Program-made: the position numbers and the translations under genes
Notes under the pieces: model-generated
Seen by the model: only the letters and a program-made list of their open reading frames with translations
Database searches by the model: none
Told to the model about the DNA's origin: nothing
Part shown: piece by piece, positions 33,963-46,307 of the stretch
Layout: each line of letters opens with the position of its first letter
Numbering within the stretch: position 1 is the stretch's first letter
Assembly: GCA_018268195.1 (NCBI GenBank)
Contig: JAFDWZ010000049.1
Location: 1-64,000 of the forward strand
Origin: Bacteroidota bacterium
Lineage (GTDB): Bacteria > Bacteroidota > Bacteroidia > AKYH767-A > OLB10
Reading direction: 5' to 3'
DNA: 64,000 nt

Positions 33963-35600
33963 TTAAAATCCAATATTAAAACCTGCAAATACGGTTGAAG
34001 TTTTACCGTTTTTACCATAATAAAATGGCGCTGTATAAGTTGATGCCATGATTCCTTTGTTGTCGCTTAATTTGCACCCGGCAGTTATAAATAAATCATT
34101 CAGCACTTCGTAGCTTATTTTTAAATCCATGTTGGTGAATTGATATTCCTTGGTCTTGAGAAACGGCATTCCCAAACCTGATTTATCTTTTCCTGTGTAA
34201 GGATATTCCGGACCCACATCACCATGCGTTATACCGGCCGTAATGTTTAAACTTTTTATCGGTCTGCATCTTACACCAACATATATTTCCTGTGCATTAT
34301 CTATCAGGTAATGTCCCATATTAAAACGGTTGGATTCATAGGTTGTTGTGTTCACAAAATGGCGATAGGTAATAGGATTGGTACGGGTGTACTCAGCAAT
34401 AAGAGTAGCGTCCTGATAGAAAGGTAATGTAATACCGGTTCCTGCCTTTATGCTCAGAAAGTTTGACTGTTCATTCTTGTCGAAGGCTCTTCCCATTGCA
34501 ATTTCATCCACAAACAAACCTGCATACAGATGAACGTATTTTATGTTTCGAGAACTGATATTGAAAAACAGCTGAGAGTTTTGACCTGAGTAATTGCTGC
34601 CCTGCCCTGTTTTGCTATGGTCTAACGATTTAAAGAACATTACGGGAATAAACATTGCAATTTCCAACTGATCGCTGTAAACAATAGAATTGCCGAAAGA
34701 AAAATTGAGATTTTTAAATGGTCTGACTGTAAAAAAGTTTGCTGCAAAATATTTTGAAAAATAAACTTCGCGGTGATTAGGCGGATTACCGGAATAATAC
34801 GCTGCCGAATCGTCTTTAATTTCAGAATAAAGCCATCCGTGAAAGTAAGTAAAGTCAAGCCATTTAACAGGATTAAGTTTTAATTCAATACGTGCAAAAG
34901 AGGGTGCTTTGGTTGATATAATATTAGAGCCATGATAATTAGTTCCCCATGTAAAATTGTCTTTGATAATTCCGAAAGAACCCCACTTCCATCCATAAAC
35001 TATTCCGCCACGGGTTTCGTCAAAACTTCCACCACGTTTAGGTGATCCTACTGAACCCAGGTATTTATAATTGTATCCTGTTTCATCATTTCTATACATG
35101 TAATCTGCTACAGCCCTGCTATCCGTATAATCGCGATAACTGCCAAAAACGGTGAGATGCTTTCCAAGGTACGCCCAGAATTCAGCTCCTGCATACTGGC
35201 GATACATCTTGTCATTGTCATTCATATAATAACTGAATCCACCAACGGGGTTAACCGTAATATTGAAAAGTGAATCTTTATAATATAAGAGATCTAAACG
35301 CTTTTTATAGGTTTTTGAAGGTAGCAGTTCCTTGTTGTAATCTTTGAGATAGAAGGCTAACTGATCTCTCTGCGCTGCAGTAAGTTTATCCTTCTGGCTG
35401 TCAATCCTACTCAGCGATTCGGCAATGAACATACGCGAGTAAGGTTTTACTGCATCATTCAACTCCACATAATGCAGATTGGCCATATCATCCAGAAAAT
35501 CATAAATACCTTTATTGAATACCGATTCAGGAACATACTGTGCCGATGCTGTGAACGACATAATAATACTTGCAATAAATGGGAATAGAATCCTTTTCAT
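33963..35600 (-). CDS. Outer membrane beta-barrel protein, Wzi/RemB-like
   Basis: This 545-residue protein has a signal peptide (to about ASAQ, residue 21), a helical N-terminal part (residues 25-100, with YVPESVFNKGIYDFLDDMANL and LSRIDSQKDKLTAAQRDQLAFYLKDY), and then a large barrel of alternating strands ending in VFAGFNIGF. This layout resembles capsule-assembly Wzi proteins and the gliding protein RemB of Flavobacterium. Both act at the outer surface with polysaccharide. The place beside a sugar transferase gene agrees. Strand counts cannot be given by eye, and the family assignment is moderate. A TAnnTTTG element is 19 bases upstream. Confidence 0.65.
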   Translation of the reverse strand: MKRILFPFIASIIMSFTASAQYVPESVFNKGIYDFLDDMANLHYVELNDAVKPYSRMFIAESLSRIDSQKDKLTAAQRDQLAFYLKDYNKELLPSKTYKKRLDLLYYKDSLFNITVNPVGGFSYYMNDNDKMYRQYAGAEFWAYLGKHLTVFGSYRDYTDSRAVADYMYRNDETGYNYKYLGSVGSPKRGGSFDETRGGIVYGWKWGSFGIIKDNFTWGTNYHGSNIISTKAPSFARIELKLNPVKWLDFTYFHGWLYSEIKDDSAAYYSGNPPNHREVYFSKYFAANFFTVRPFKNLNFSFGNSIVYSDQLEIAMFIPVMFFKSLDHSKTGQGSNYSGQNSQLFFNISSRNIKYVHLYAGLFVDEIAMGRAFDKNEQSNFLSIKAGTGITLPFYQDATLIAEYTRTNPITYRHFVNTTTYESNRFNMGHYLIDNAQEIYVGVRCRPIKSLNITAGITHGDVGPEYPYTGKDKSGLGMPFLKTKEYQFTNMDLKISYEVLNDLFITAGCKLSDNKGIMASTYTAPFYYGKNGKTSTVFAGFNIGF

Positions 35601-35619
35601 AAACTTGAAATAGAGGTGG

Positions 35620-35627
35620 CAAACTTA
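35620..35627 (-). promoter_or_regulatory. Candidate -7 element for the Wzi/RemB-like gene
   Basis: CAAACTTA reads TAAGTTTG on the minus strand, 19 bases before the ATG at 35600. It sits just before the stop of the sugar transferase gene, so the barrel gene can have its own transcript. Confidence 0.45.
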
Positions 35628-35652
35628 AACAAATTGACTCAGTAAAGCCGAA

Positions 35653-36777
35653 TTATTTACTACGGGCTCTTTTGAAGAGGATGGTATAGAATACCAGGAA
35701 AAAGTATTTTACATCGGTCCATAGTGGGCTTTTCTCATACGACTTCAGGTAGCGCATTTCTGAGTCCATAATTTCTTCCATAGTTTTAGGAAGATCCACA
35801 TAATATGGAGGAATAAGTCCGGGTTTGAATTTCTTTCTGAGGGTTTGAAGTTCGGGGGTATATAAACTCAGGTAATGACGGCTTAAAGGGCGAACACCTA
35901 CGATTTTCAAATCGCCTTTCAGTACATTTATAACCATAGGCAGTTCATCAATCCAATACCTTCTTAATAATTTACCTACACGACTTACTCTGAAATCATC
36001 TTTGAATTTACCTCCGGCATCCAAACTATTTTTCTCATACACATATTCCTGAAGATATTCAGAATAAGCATACATGGTTCTGAATTTATAAACGTTGATG
36101 ATTTTCCCTCCTTTACCTACTCTGCGCATCGGGTAAACTACTCCATAACTTGGATCATCATCAAAAACAGGTTCTTTAAATTTCTCGGTAACTATATATA
36201 GTCGGTTTCCGATATAACGCTCTTCTATAATTTTGAAACCACAGGAATACAATCTTCCCAAAACCTCAGTTTTGGAAAGTACACGGTTACGACCTTTAGT
36301 GAAATAATAATAGAGTTGTTGTGTTACCGGAAGTTTTGGGAATACCCTTTTCAGAAAAAAATCTGAGGTATAATACATTTTATTCACAACAGGAGGATAC
36401 TTCTCCATCAGCCTTATTTTCCTCAGGTCATTAGTTTCAACCTTGGTAATAAAAATCCCACCGATAGGGAGTTTTGAGTTAACGGCTTCAAAAAATTTAT
36501 TGATGTAGGGAAATGTATTTAATCTTCTGAAATGAATGATTGAATTATAGGCATTGTCTTGTAGCCCCAGAACGTCTTCAGCAGTATTTGAGCTGTTAGC
36601 CGGAAATGTTACACTGTCACTACCTGAAGAATCAACATACTTTTCAATCAGATTTGACACAAATCTTTCATTACGACTATCAGATTTAGCCTTCAAGGCT
36701 TTTACGTCTTCTTCGTAATCTACCAGTTCCTCTAAACTCAGTACTGCGGTGTCTATATTTTCACCCTTGAAAATCAA
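35653..36777 (-). CDS. Sugar transferase domain fused to a methyltransferase-like N-terminal half
   Basis: This is a 374-residue protein. Residues about 205-370 are the catalytic part of a polyprenyl-phosphate hexose-1-phosphate transferase (WcaJ/PglC class): YKFRTM (230-235), DDFRVSRVGKLLRRYWIDELP (260-280) with the Asp-Glu pair, and GVRP (294-297). The hydrophobic re-entrant helix with the KRxxDxxx start that normally precedes this is missing. Instead residues about 70-200 read like the second half of a class I methyltransferase (FFEAVNSKLPIGGIFITKVE, LSKTEVLGRLYSCGFKIIEERY), without a visible SAM-binding glycine motif. The enzyme probably starts a surface-glycan lipid intermediate at the inner membrane. 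Confidence 0.82.
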   Translation of the reverse strand: MIFKGENIDTAVLSLEELVDYEEDVKALKAKSDSRNERFVSNLIEKYVDSSGSDSVTFPANSSNTAEDVLGLQDNAYNSIIHFRRLNTFPYINKFFEAVNSKLPIGGIFITKVETNDLRKIRLMEKYPPVVNKMYYTSDFFLKRVFPKLPVTQQLYYYFTKGRNRVLSKTEVLGRLYSCGFKIIEERYIGNRLYIVTEKFKEPVFDDDPSYGVVYPMRRVGKGGKIINVYKFRTMYAYSEYLQEYVYEKNSLDAGGKFKDDFRVSRVGKLLRRYWIDELPMVINVLKGDLKIVGVRPLSRHYLSLYTPELQTLRKKFKPGLIPPYYVDLPKTMEEIMDSEMRYLKSYEKSPLWTDVKYFFLVFYTILFKRARSK

Positions 36778-36900
36778 AGTCAGATGATAATGAAAAGTTT
36801 ATTAAGAAAAATATTTAATGAATTCGGTTCGCTAAAGTAAGAATGAATTTTTAATAAATCAAGCTTAAAATGGAATAGTTTTACATACTTGTTCGACAAA

Positions 36901-37956
36901 TCATTGGTTGTCTATTCTACCTAAATCGGTAAACAGATCAATCATAAACTTATTTAAATTTATGCATTGACTGAGCATGACTTCCTTTTTATGCTTCCAG
37001 TTTAACTTTATATCGGCATCGTTAACAAGCTGATATACTTTACTATACATTTTATCACTATCGCTTGTCCGAAATCCATAAGTAAGTCCAAATTCATCTT
37101 CAAGTTCATTAAGATAACTTATTTGGTTCACAAAATCATTGAATCGAATTGAAGGTGTTCCTAACACTGCGGCTTCGGCAGCCATGGTTTGGCTATCGCC
37201 TATATACATGTCAGCATAATACAATGCATCATGAATATGCAGCGGGTTAATCTGAATTCGGTACTTTTCAAATTCCGGTTCAAGTTCACGTTCAGACGTG
37301 ATATACACATTGCCGTGGGGTTCTAATATTTGAATGAGTTTTTGTGCAACTTCTGTGTTTATTCCTTTCCTTCCTTCATCATGATGTGCGGTAAGTTTTG
37401 CAAAACGAAGAATATAAAACGGTCGTGAGGTATCAATACCTACCAGTTTTGTTTTATCAGGCACAAAATTATCAGGATGCAGATATGCCAGTTCATGGTA
37501 ACCCTTATATCCGATTTTTTTATTCTGCCACCGACCCACACTACAACAATGCGGAGCTAAAATTTTTGTTGCCAAAGGATAAGCCAGTTTGGCAAACAGG
37601 GGGACAATTTCTGCATCATCTTCATTCACCACAACGCTTTTTATACCAAGCAATTTTCCGGCATGTGATATTTCAGCTGAAGTTCCAATCATCAAATCGG
37701 GTTTAAACTTACGGCATATTGCTACAAACTGAATATCGCGCTTGAGCAATTTTAAAGCAATTGCAAACTTGTTATCCGCTCTGCCCTCAGGATTAATGTT
37801 GTGATAATTCCAGCCTGCATTCTGCAATAGGCTTTCAAGAATATCCTTCTTCTTTATCAATACCTTTACCTCATGACCTAAACCGGCAAGTGCAGGGATG
37901 GTGTTTTTGAACAAATGAAAATGGGCAGGATGCCCCATATAAAATAAATATCTCAT
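36901..37956 (-). CDS. DUF354 family protein (glycosyltransferase-B-like fold)
   Basis: This 351-residue protein opens RYLFYMGHPAHFHLFKNTIPALAGLGHEV, the signature start of the DUF354 family, whose members resemble UDP-GlcNAc 2-epimerase/MurG folds and lie in polysaccharide gene clusters. The second half has YADMYIGDSQTMAAEAAVLGTPSIRFNDF, corresponding to the nucleotide-sugar side of that fold. No reaction has been firmly assigned. It starts 3 bases after the dapA stop, so it appears to be transcribed from the ligA-DUF6913-dapA unit even though its theme matches the sugar transferase gene 123 bases downstream. Confidence 0.82.
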   Translation of the reverse strand: MRYLFYMGHPAHFHLFKNTIPALAGLGHEVKVLIKKKDILESLLQNAGWNYHNINPEGRADNKFAIALKLLKRDIQFVAICRKFKPDLMIGTSAEISHAGKLLGIKSVVVNEDDAEIVPLFAKLAYPLATKILAPHCCSVGRWQNKKIGYKGYHELAYLHPDNFVPDKTKLVGIDTSRPFYILRFAKLTAHHDEGRKGINTEVAQKLIQILEPHGNVYITSERELEPEFEKYRIQINPLHIHDALYYADMYIGDSQTMAAEAAVLGTPSIRFNDFVNQISYLNELEDEFGLTYGFRTSDSDKMYSKVYQLVNDADIKLNWKHKKEVMLSQCINLNKFMIDLFTDLGRIDNQ

Positions 37957-37959
37957 GCT

Positions 37960-38831
37960 TTATAAAAGTCCTTGTGCTGCCTTTTTTATTTTCTCCTGCA
38001 ACGATTTGCTAATAGGATATACAGGTAAACGAAACTGATTCAGGCATAATTTTTTTTCGGACATGATATATTTAATACCGGAAGGGCTGCCTTCGGCAAA
38101 CAACAACGGAATAATATCGGAGAGCTGATAATGCAGCTTACGTGCTTCGGGAATTTTATTTTCTAGTGCCAGTCGTACCATTTTGCTGAATGGTGCAGGC
38201 CATGCATTAGCAATAACTGAAATGACACCGTCAGCACCGCAGGCTATCAGTGGCAAGGTGATGCCATCATCACCTGAAATTACCATAAAATCCTTAGGTC
38301 GGTGATGGATGATTTGCATAATCTGCTCCATATTACCTGAGGCTTCCTTTATGCCTGCAATATTTTTTTCCTGAGCTAACTGCAATGTGGTTTCTGCAGT
38401 CATGTTACTTCCTGTTCGTCCGGGTACATTATACAGTATCACAGGGCAAGGTGATTCTTTAGCAATTGCTTTGAAATGTTGTATTATTCCAGACTGGTTG
38501 GGTTTATTATAATAAGGAGAAACCGAGAGTATGGCGTCTACACCATTGGCAGGTAGAGCATGCAGATACTTTATCACTTCAGTAGTATTGTTACCTCCTA
38601 CTCCATAAACCAGCGGTACACGATTTTTATTTATCTTAATGATAAAATCAAGTACCTCCTTTTTTTCTTCGGCTGACAGTACAACAGATTCACCGGTAGT
38701 ACCCATAACCACCAGATAGTCTACACCGCCTTTTATAACATGATTTACAATTTTTTCTAAAGCATCAAAATCTATTTTCCCGTTTTTTAAAAATGGGGTT
38801 ACCAATGCTACACCGGTTCCTTTTAAACTTT

Positions 38832-38835
<4 letters not shown>
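37960..38835 (-). CDS. dapA: 4-hydroxy-tetrahydrodipicolinate synthase
   Basis: This 291-residue TIM-barrel enzyme condenses pyruvate with aspartate semialdehyde, the first committed step to lysine and diaminopimelate. The Schiff-base lysine is in GIKEASG (Lys163), the catalytic Tyr in LYNVPGRTG (Tyr135), and the GTTGE loop at 45-49 supplies Thr46/Thr47. Length is normal. Its start overlaps the stop of the DUF6913 gene by 4 bases, so the two are translationally coupled. Confidence 0.96.
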
Positions 38836-41443
<2,608 letters not shown>

Positions 41444-41526
41444 TTATAGAGTCATCAGCTATCCGTCATAGTGCAGCTAACATCTTTACATTTCTTAATC
41501 ATAACTTCAATGTAAACTGTATTCAG

Positions 41527-43689
41527 TTAGTTCTTTACCAATCTTGCTACTGAGCTTTGTGCACCACTATAAACCTTCACTAAATAAAAACCCGGTGCAA
41601 TATCAGGCAGTGAAAGGCTGAAAGTTTGTGGCGCATTACTTTTTACTGCAGAAATATGCCGGTCAGTTATTACTCGTCCTGTTGCATCAAGAAGCGTAAC
41701 TCTGTTTATTGTTAAGTCTGAGGTGATTTTAATTTCATTCGAGAATGGGTTGGGTGAAATATTCAAGGTGTGCATTTCATTTGATTCGAATGTAGAAAGA
41801 TAGCTGCATCCGAGCATTGCAGCAAAACCATCAGCGCGGCCATAGCCCCATGCGTTGTTGGGAATGGTGCCTGAAACAAGAGAATCAACAATAGCATTTT
41901 GTGTAATACAATCTTTAATTTGCTGCCAAGTAGCATTGGGAAAGCGTTGCAGAATAAGCGCTGCTATTCCGGCAACAACAGGTGATGCTGTAGAAGTTCC
42001 TCCATCGCGGATGTGCATACAACCAAGTGCTTTGTTAGTATTAGGTAGGTTTGGTAATACATTGTAAGCTCCTGCTGCAATTGACATACCACCGCTGGCA
42101 CATATTTCCGGTTTAAGGCGACCATCGCGTGTGGGGCCATGACTGCTTTGTGGTGCCAGCGTACACGGAGTATAATTAGTTGTGGATACAAAAAGGTTGT
42201 TACTACAATCTATATAGGTCATTCGGTTTTTATGCTCGCCAACAGTGATGACTTTATCACTACATGAAAAACTACTTACGATAGTTTGATTTAAATCGGG
42301 TGCTATATAGTTTACAATATCGGGAAATTGCAACGGAGTGGGCAAACCTGATGAAGGTGTCATCTGAAAGCTCCATAAATTAAAACTTCCGGGATTGGTA
42401 GTTGAAAGCCTGAAACGATACTGTGTACTGTCGGGAATAATATTAAATATCATGCTGTAACGGCCATTGGCTAATGAGGCAAAACGTTGCACAAGAGCAA
42501 TCCGATTACCTGAAATACCATAAAGCGTATCTGTTTTAAGTGTACCCAAATTTTGTGAAACATTATAATAATTGCCCATTGTCTGCAACTCATAAATCGG
42601 TGAAACCTTATCGGCACCTATCGCAAATTTCATTTGAGAAAAATTGCTTACATCACTCCACATTTCGACATAAATGGCATTGCCATAAAAAGAATTATAA
42701 TTAAACCATGTAAAAGTGGTATCACCTGAAAAAGTATGGTTATGTTTGAGATGAAAAGGGATTTGTCCGGCATTACCTGCTGCACATACCAGCGAACGTC
42801 CATTGTGCTGAGCGATAAGATTTGAGATGGCTTGTGCTTGCAGGTCTTTTCCATCGTGCGAACCATAATAACTGCCGGCACTGATATTTATTACACATGG
42901 TTTATTTAATGCAAGAGCTTTGTTGTAAATGTAGTTGACTGCATCGGCAACAGTAGTAAGCCAGTCGTTATCCGACAAATTCCAGTTGAGGCATACGGAA
43001 ATAATATCGGCTTTTGGAGCAACGCCTTTATGAGCGTTAACAGCACTTCCGTTACCTGCAGCCATCCCTGTAACATGTGTACCATGCCCATTGCTGTTGT
43101 CAACATGTGCAGATGCATTGCCTGCGTTAATGTCTGCTGAGTTAAACTCCGTTCCGTAGTTGTAAGGCATAGGCGCTGTTCCGGCTGAAATATTTTGATC
43201 CCAGATATACAACACCCGCGTAGTGCCATTCGGATTTTTAAAATCAGGATGTGTAAAATCAATACCTGAATCAATCATGCCCATGACCACACCAGTTCCA
43301 TCATAGCCCTGAGGCAATGGTGCTGCACCATTCTGCACAGGATTGATATTATTTCTTACACGCATAGAGTCATCCATTGGAATCAGTTTCATAGAATTAT
43401 CTTCCAAAGCACTTACTTCTTTCAATGCAGCAAGACCATTCACTGCAGAAAGTGGTAAGACTAATGACGAAATATCACCTGCAACAAATTTAACCACTCC
43501 GCCATGTTCAATCGTATATGCACGTATTGCATCATTATCACCCTGAGCGAAAATGGCTATTCGTTTCGAGGGGGAATTATCACTATAAATTTTTTTAACG
43601 AGAGAGAAATTTGCTTTAGATAACTCCTGAGCATAAAATTTTAAAGGCAGGGCAATAATTAAACCCAAAAGCCATTTATGTTTTTGCAT
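41527..43689 (-). CDS. Exported S8 subtilisin-like serine peptidase with T9SS sorting domain
   Basis: This 720-residue protein has a signal peptide ending near KFYAQ (residue 21). The catalytic triad is complete: Asp140 in GMIDSGIDFTHPDF, His202 in GHGTHVTGMAAG, and Ser566 in GGTSTASPVVAGIAAL. A long insertion between His and Ser includes a beta domain, as in Bacteroidota and C5a-peptidase-like subtilisins. The last 75 residues are a T9SS domain (LNISPNPFSNEI, VTLLDATGRVIT, IAPGFYLVKVYSG). It should be exported through the T9SS and act outside the cell, where a nutritional or processing role is likely. It stands alone between ligA and a divergent TonB receptor. Confidence 0.93.
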   Translation of the reverse strand: MQKHKWLLGLIIALPLKFYAQELSKANFSLVKKIYSDNSPSKRIAIFAQGDNDAIRAYTIEHGGVVKFVAGDISSLVLPLSAVNGLAALKEVSALEDNSMKLIPMDDSMRVRNNINPVQNGAAPLPQGYDGTGVVMGMIDSGIDFTHPDFKNPNGTTRVLYIWDQNISAGTAPMPYNYGTEFNSADINAGNASAHVDNSNGHGTHVTGMAAGNGSAVNAHKGVAPKADIISVCLNWNLSDNDWLTTVADAVNYIYNKALALNKPCVINISAGSYYGSHDGKDLQAQAISNLIAQHNGRSLVCAAGNAGQIPFHLKHNHTFSGDTTFTWFNYNSFYGNAIYVEMWSDVSNFSQMKFAIGADKVSPIYELQTMGNYYNVSQNLGTLKTDTLYGISGNRIALVQRFASLANGRYSMIFNIIPDSTQYRFRLSTTNPGSFNLWSFQMTPSSGLPTPLQFPDIVNYIAPDLNQTIVSSFSCSDKVITVGEHKNRMTYIDCSNNLFVSTTNYTPCTLAPQSSHGPTRDGRLKPEICASGGMSIAAGAYNVLPNLPNTNKALGCMHIRDGGTSTASPVVAGIAALILQRFPNATWQQIKDCITQNAIVDSLVSGTIPNNAWGYGRADGFAAMLGCSYLSTFESNEMHTLNISPNPFSNEIKITSDLTINRVTLLDATGRVITDRHISAVKSNAPQTFSLSLPDIAPGFYLVKVYSGAQSSVARLVKN

Positions 43690-43844
43690 TTTATTTTATG
43701 ATTGAACAAACAAGTTTAACCAAATTGTGTTTATACTCATTTTAAAAACCGCACTTATTATCAACATTTTTAGCAACATCCATAAAATATTTAAAAACAT
43801 TCTTTAATTCTACAAGAAATTACCAAATGCATCATCCCATTTGA

Positions 43845-43852
43845 TAAGTTTG
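43845..43852 (+). promoter_or_regulatory. Candidate -7 element for the TonB receptor/DUF4249 pair
   Basis: TAAGTTTG matches TAnnTTTG and ends 24 bases before the ATG at 43877. Confidence 0.45.
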
Positions 43853-43876
43853 CACTCCAATTTTCCATCCTAATTT

Positions 43877-46303
43877 ATGTACAGAAAAACAATCGCAGTT
43901 ATTTTTCAATTACTTTCTTTAACACTTTATGCTCAGGAAAAGTCAACCCGTCATACCCTAAGTGGATTTGTGAAGGATGCATCCTCAGGAGAGGCATTGA
44001 TTGGCGCCAACGTGTATTTAAAAGAAACCATGAAAGGCGTACAAACCAATACCTATGGTTATTATTCCTTTACTGTAGAAGGAAGTGATTCCGTAACGCT
44101 GATGGCATCCTATATGGGTTATGTTGATTATACCAAGCGACTTCTTCCTGATAAAGACTATCGTATAAACATCGGGATGCAAAATAAATTTATCGAAACC
44201 CGTGAAGTAGTGATTACGGGAAAAAAAGAAGATCAGAATGTGAGTCAGCCGCAGATGGGTAAAGTGCAGTTGGATATTGAACAATTAAAATCACTGCCTG
44301 CGTTTATGGGCGAAGTGGATGTTTTAAAATCCATACAACTTTTACCCGGAGTACAATCAGCCGGAGAAGGGAATACAGGTTTTTATGTACGTGGTGGCGG
44401 TCCGGATCAAAATCTTATACTTTTGGATGAAGCTGTCGTTTACAATGCTTCCCATTTGTTCGGCTTCTTTTCTGTTTTCAACTCTGATGCGATTAATAAT
44501 ATTACCCTCATCAAAGGTGGTATGCCTGCTAATTATGGTGGAAGACTTGCATCTGTACTCGACATTTCGTTAAAAGAAGGGAACAATAAAGAGTTTAAAG
44601 CTGAAGGAGGGCTGGGGCCAATAGCATCACGCCTCACCTTGCAGGGACCTATTCAAAAAGATAAATCGTCTTTCATCATTTCCGGACGCAGAACATTTAT
44701 TGATTTATTTCAACGTCCACCGTTTGTAAAGAAAGGCTCCAATGCGGCTAACAACACCTACTTTTTTTACGACTTAAACACAAAAATTAATTATCAGATT
44801 TCGGAACGAGATCGTATTTTCCTGAGTGGGTATTTTGGTCGCGATGTGTTTAACTTTAAAAGTGCCGACACCGGTTTCCGCTTTCGTATTCCATGGGGAA
44901 ATGCGACCACTTCGCTGCGCTGGAATCACTTGTTCAGCGATAAGCTGTTTGTAAACACTTCGCTGATTTATTCAGATTACAAATTTTCTTTCGGTGCGAA
45001 TCAGGAAAGCATGCAACTCAAAATTTTTTCCGGAGTGAGAGATTATAATGTTAAAACTGATTTCACCTGGTTTCCGATTATCACCCATAACGTAAAATTT
45101 GGGGTTAACTACATCTATCACCGCTTCACTCCTACCAGTGTAGAAGCAAAACAAGATTCCACTCAATTTGATTTAGGCGGTGTCAATCATTTGTATGCTC
45201 ATGAAGGTGCTGTATATATCAATGATGAGTGGACGGTAAGTGATAAGTTTTCTGTAAGCCCCGGGCTGCGTTATTCGATGTTTGATTTTGTTGGCCCTTT
45301 TACTCGATACATCAAGAACGGAGACTTTGAAACGGTGGATTCTGTAAAATACGGCACCAATAAAAAAGTAGCCTTTTATCATGGACTTGAACCTCGCATT
45401 TCGGCAAAATATTCCATTACGCGCAATGCATCCTTCAAAGCTTCATTTACCCAAAATTATCAGTATGTTCATTTAGCCTCCTTCACATCCGTAACATTGC
45501 CTACCGATGTATGGGTGCCGAGTAATGACCGCGTGAAACCACAGGATGGCAAAATGTATGCAGCAGGTTATTTTCAGAATTTCAAAGACAATATGTTCGA
45601 AACATCAGTGGAAGTTTATTACAAAACAATGAAAAACCAGATTGAATACCGGGATGGTGCGCAGCCTGATGACGATGTAAAAAATAACACGGACAACAAT
45701 TTTGTTTTCGGAAAAGGATGGAGTTATGGTGCAGAATTTTTTATTAAAAAAGCTAAAGGAAAACTAAATGGATGGATTGGATATACGCTTGCTTACACCA
45801 ACAGAAAGTTTCCTGACATTAAGGACGGGAAAACTTTTCCGGCAAAATATGACAGGCGACATGATATTTCCGTTGTGATTGCTTACAACATGAACAAGAA
45901 ATGGACATTTGGACTTACGTGGGTATATGCCACAGGCAATGCTACTACTCTACCGGTATCGCGTTATTTCATGTTCGGCCCACTCGACTTGCAGGGGATT
46001 GTTTACAATGGATTGCCCAATATGACCAGCGGACAGATTTATGATATTTATGGCGACCGAAATTCATTCCGTATGGCACCTTATCACCGACTCGACATTT
46101 CGGCAACCTACAACAGGCCCAAGCGCAAGCGATTTGAGTCGAGTTGGAACTTTAGCGTTTACAACGTTTACAACAGAATGAATCCGTATTTTATATATTT
46201 CAACAATGAGGTGGATCAGAAAACAGGCACTTATAAAATTCAAGCCAAGCAAGTTTCTCTTTTCCCTGTAATACCATCCATCACCTATAATTTCAAATTC
46301 TGA
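43877..46303 (+). CDS. TonB-dependent receptor with carboxypeptidase-like regulatory domain
   Basis: This 808-residue outer membrane transporter has a signal peptide to about LYAQ (residue 20). Residues 25-110 form a CarboxypepD_reg-like beta-sandwich (LSGFVKDASSGEALIGANVYL, TNTYGYYSFTVEG). The plug follows (about 130-240: GEVDVLKSIQLLPGVQS, GFYVRGGGPDQNLILLDEAVVYNASHLFG), then a 22-strand barrel ending SITYNFKF with a terminal Phe. This class, paired with a DUF4249 lipoprotein, is frequent in Bacteroidota; the ligand is not known. The partner gene starts 4 bases after its stop. Confidence 0.93.
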   Translation: MYRKTIAVIFQLLSLTLYAQEKSTRHTLSGFVKDASSGEALIGANVYLKETMKGVQTNTYGYYSFTVEGSDSVTLMASYMGYVDYTKRLLPDKDYRINIGMQNKFIETREVVITGKKEDQNVSQPQMGKVQLDIEQLKSLPAFMGEVDVLKSIQLLPGVQSAGEGNTGFYVRGGGPDQNLILLDEAVVYNASHLFGFFSVFNSDAINNITLIKGGMPANYGGRLASVLDISLKEGNNKEFKAEGGLGPIASRLTLQGPIQKDKSSFIISGRRTFIDLFQRPPFVKKGSNAANNTYFFYDLNTKINYQISERDRIFLSGYFGRDVFNFKSADTGFRFRIPWGNATTSLRWNHLFSDKLFVNTSLIYSDYKFSFGANQESMQLKIFSGVRDYNVKTDFTWFPIITHNVKFGVNYIYHRFTPTSVEAKQDSTQFDLGGVNHLYAHEGAVYINDEWTVSDKFSVSPGLRYSMFDFVGPFTRYIKNGDFETVDSVKYGTNKKVAFYHGLEPRISAKYSITRNASFKASFTQNYQYVHLASFTSVTLPTDVWVPSNDRVKPQDGKMYAAGYFQNFKDNMFETSVEVYYKTMKNQIEYRDGAQPDDDVKNNTDNNFVFGKGWSYGAEFFIKKAKGKLNGWIGYTLAYTNRKFPDIKDGKTFPAKYDRRHDISVVIAYNMNKKWTFGLTWVYATGNATTLPVSRYFMFGPLDLQGIVYNGLPNMTSGQIYDIYGDRNSFRMAPYHRLDISATYNRPKRKRFESSWNFSVYNVYNRMNPYFIYFNNEVDQKTGTYKIQAKQVSLFPVIPSITYNFKF

Positions 46304-46307
46304 TAAC

